From Curvibacter sp. GWA2_63_95 (GTDB lineage: Bacteria > Pseudomonadota > Gammaproteobacteria > Burkholderiales > Burkholderiaceae_C): 64,000 nt of DNA. Position numbers and translations under genes: made by a program. The notes beneath the pieces are model-generated. The model was not told the DNA's origin, ran no database searches, and saw only the letters and a list, made by a program, of their open reading frames with translations. Location: the NCBI GenBank assembly GCA_001795455.1, contig MGPB01000021.1:124001-188000 (forward strand), in the 5' to 3' direction. Shown piece after piece: positions 63,840 through 64,000 of the stretch (positions are counted from its first letter, which is position 1; every line of letters begins with the position of its first letter).

Positions 63840-63910
63840 GGGGTGTCTCCTCGGGTGGTTTGTGCGCAGGGCGGGGCCTGTCGGTTTCGGCTGGAATGCA
63901 GTATATTCTT

Positions 63911-63934
63911 TTTACCAAGCAAATGCTTTGTAAA
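63911..63934. promoter_or_regulatory. Probable operator between divergent beta-oxidation genes
   Basis: TTTACCAAGCA-AA-TGCTTTGTAAA: arms complementary at 10 of 11 positions. It lies 72 bp upstream of the thiolase start and 28 bp upstream of the acyl-CoA dehydrogenase start, suiting a TetR-type fatty-acid regulator that controls both (inference). Confidence 0.65.
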
Positions 63935-63961
63935 AATATGCACATGACCCGAGGAAACCCC

Positions 63962-64000
63962 ATGATTGAACGCACCCTGTTTTCCCCCGAACACGAATCC
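63962..64000 (+). CDS. Start of an acyl-CoA dehydrogenase (cut by window edge)
   Basis: Only 13 codons are present: MIERTLFSPEHES. This is a typical N-terminus of bacterial acyl-CoA dehydrogenases of the long-chain type. GAGG lies about 7 bases before the ATG. It is divergent from the thiolase-fadB operon and would catalyse the first step of the same pathway. The assignment rests on the N-terminal pattern and the context. Confidence 0.6.
   Translation, partial: MIERTLFSPEHES

Overview
The window looks like chromosomal DNA of a GC-rich betaproteobacterium in the family Comamonadaceae, probably Rhodoferax or a close relative. Three things suggest this: the conserved gene order ndk-rlmN-pilF-rodZ-ispG-hisS-yfgM-bamB-der-hfq-hflX-hflK-hflC-hisZ-purA, the sucA-sucB-lpdA-zapE order, and at least nine copies of a roughly 50-bp dispersed repeat (core GGAGCTGCTTGCGCA...GGGGCTAGAGGC) in the gaps between genes. 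The taxon is inferred from protein character and layout; no search was run.

Layout. 1-5 kb: a minus-strand catabolic operon of a GntR/FadR repressor, an L-idonate 5-dehydrogenase-like enzyme and a DctP/DctQ/DctM TRAP transporter, with a clear palindromic operator just upstream of the repressor. 5-7.7 kb: vanB and vanA (vanillate O-demethylase) behind a MarR regulator, with a near-perfect palindrome in front of vanA. 7.7-8.9 kb: one gene of unknown function and unusual composition, bracketed by two direct copies of the dispersed repeat. 8.9-16.6 kb: an SNF2 helicase, a VOC protein, an NlpC/P60 peptidase, a TetR regulator, an isochorismatase-like hydrolase and PrpE. 16.9-24.3 kb: the 2-oxoglutarate dehydrogenase complex (sucA, sucB, lpdA), zapE and a small secreted coiled-coil protein. 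24.3-31.3 kb: a PP2C phosphatase, a YdcH-like protein, a DinG-type helicase, bamD, rluD, scpB and rluB.

31.3-47.1 kb is the conserved housekeeping block (nucleotide and isoprenoid synthesis, tRNA charging, rRNA methylation, outer-membrane assembly, GTPases, Hfq, HflKC, HisZ, PurA). 47.2-54.7 kb holds a phosphoribosyltransferase, a cystathionine beta-lyase-like enzyme, membrane proteins, mnmH, a divergent tesA/ybbA pair whose start codons overlap, rlmB and a lipoprotein. 54.7-57.4 kb is an accessory segment of small unknown genes containing one convincing integron attC site and the right end of a second, with no integrase in view: a cassette-cluster remnant. 57.4-58.7 kb is a split chromate transporter. 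58.7-64 kb is a fatty-acid degradation operon (thiolase, FadB-like protein, lipase, PF10118 protein), divergent from an acyl-CoA dehydrogenase cut by the window edge, with a palindromic operator in the shared promoter region.

The most notable observations are the attC/cassette segment, the dispersed repeat that appears to encode part of a lipoprotein signal peptide (53818-53865), and the orphan gene at 7753-8754 between two copies of that repeat. No rRNA, tRNA, CRISPR array, transposase or integrase gene was recognised.
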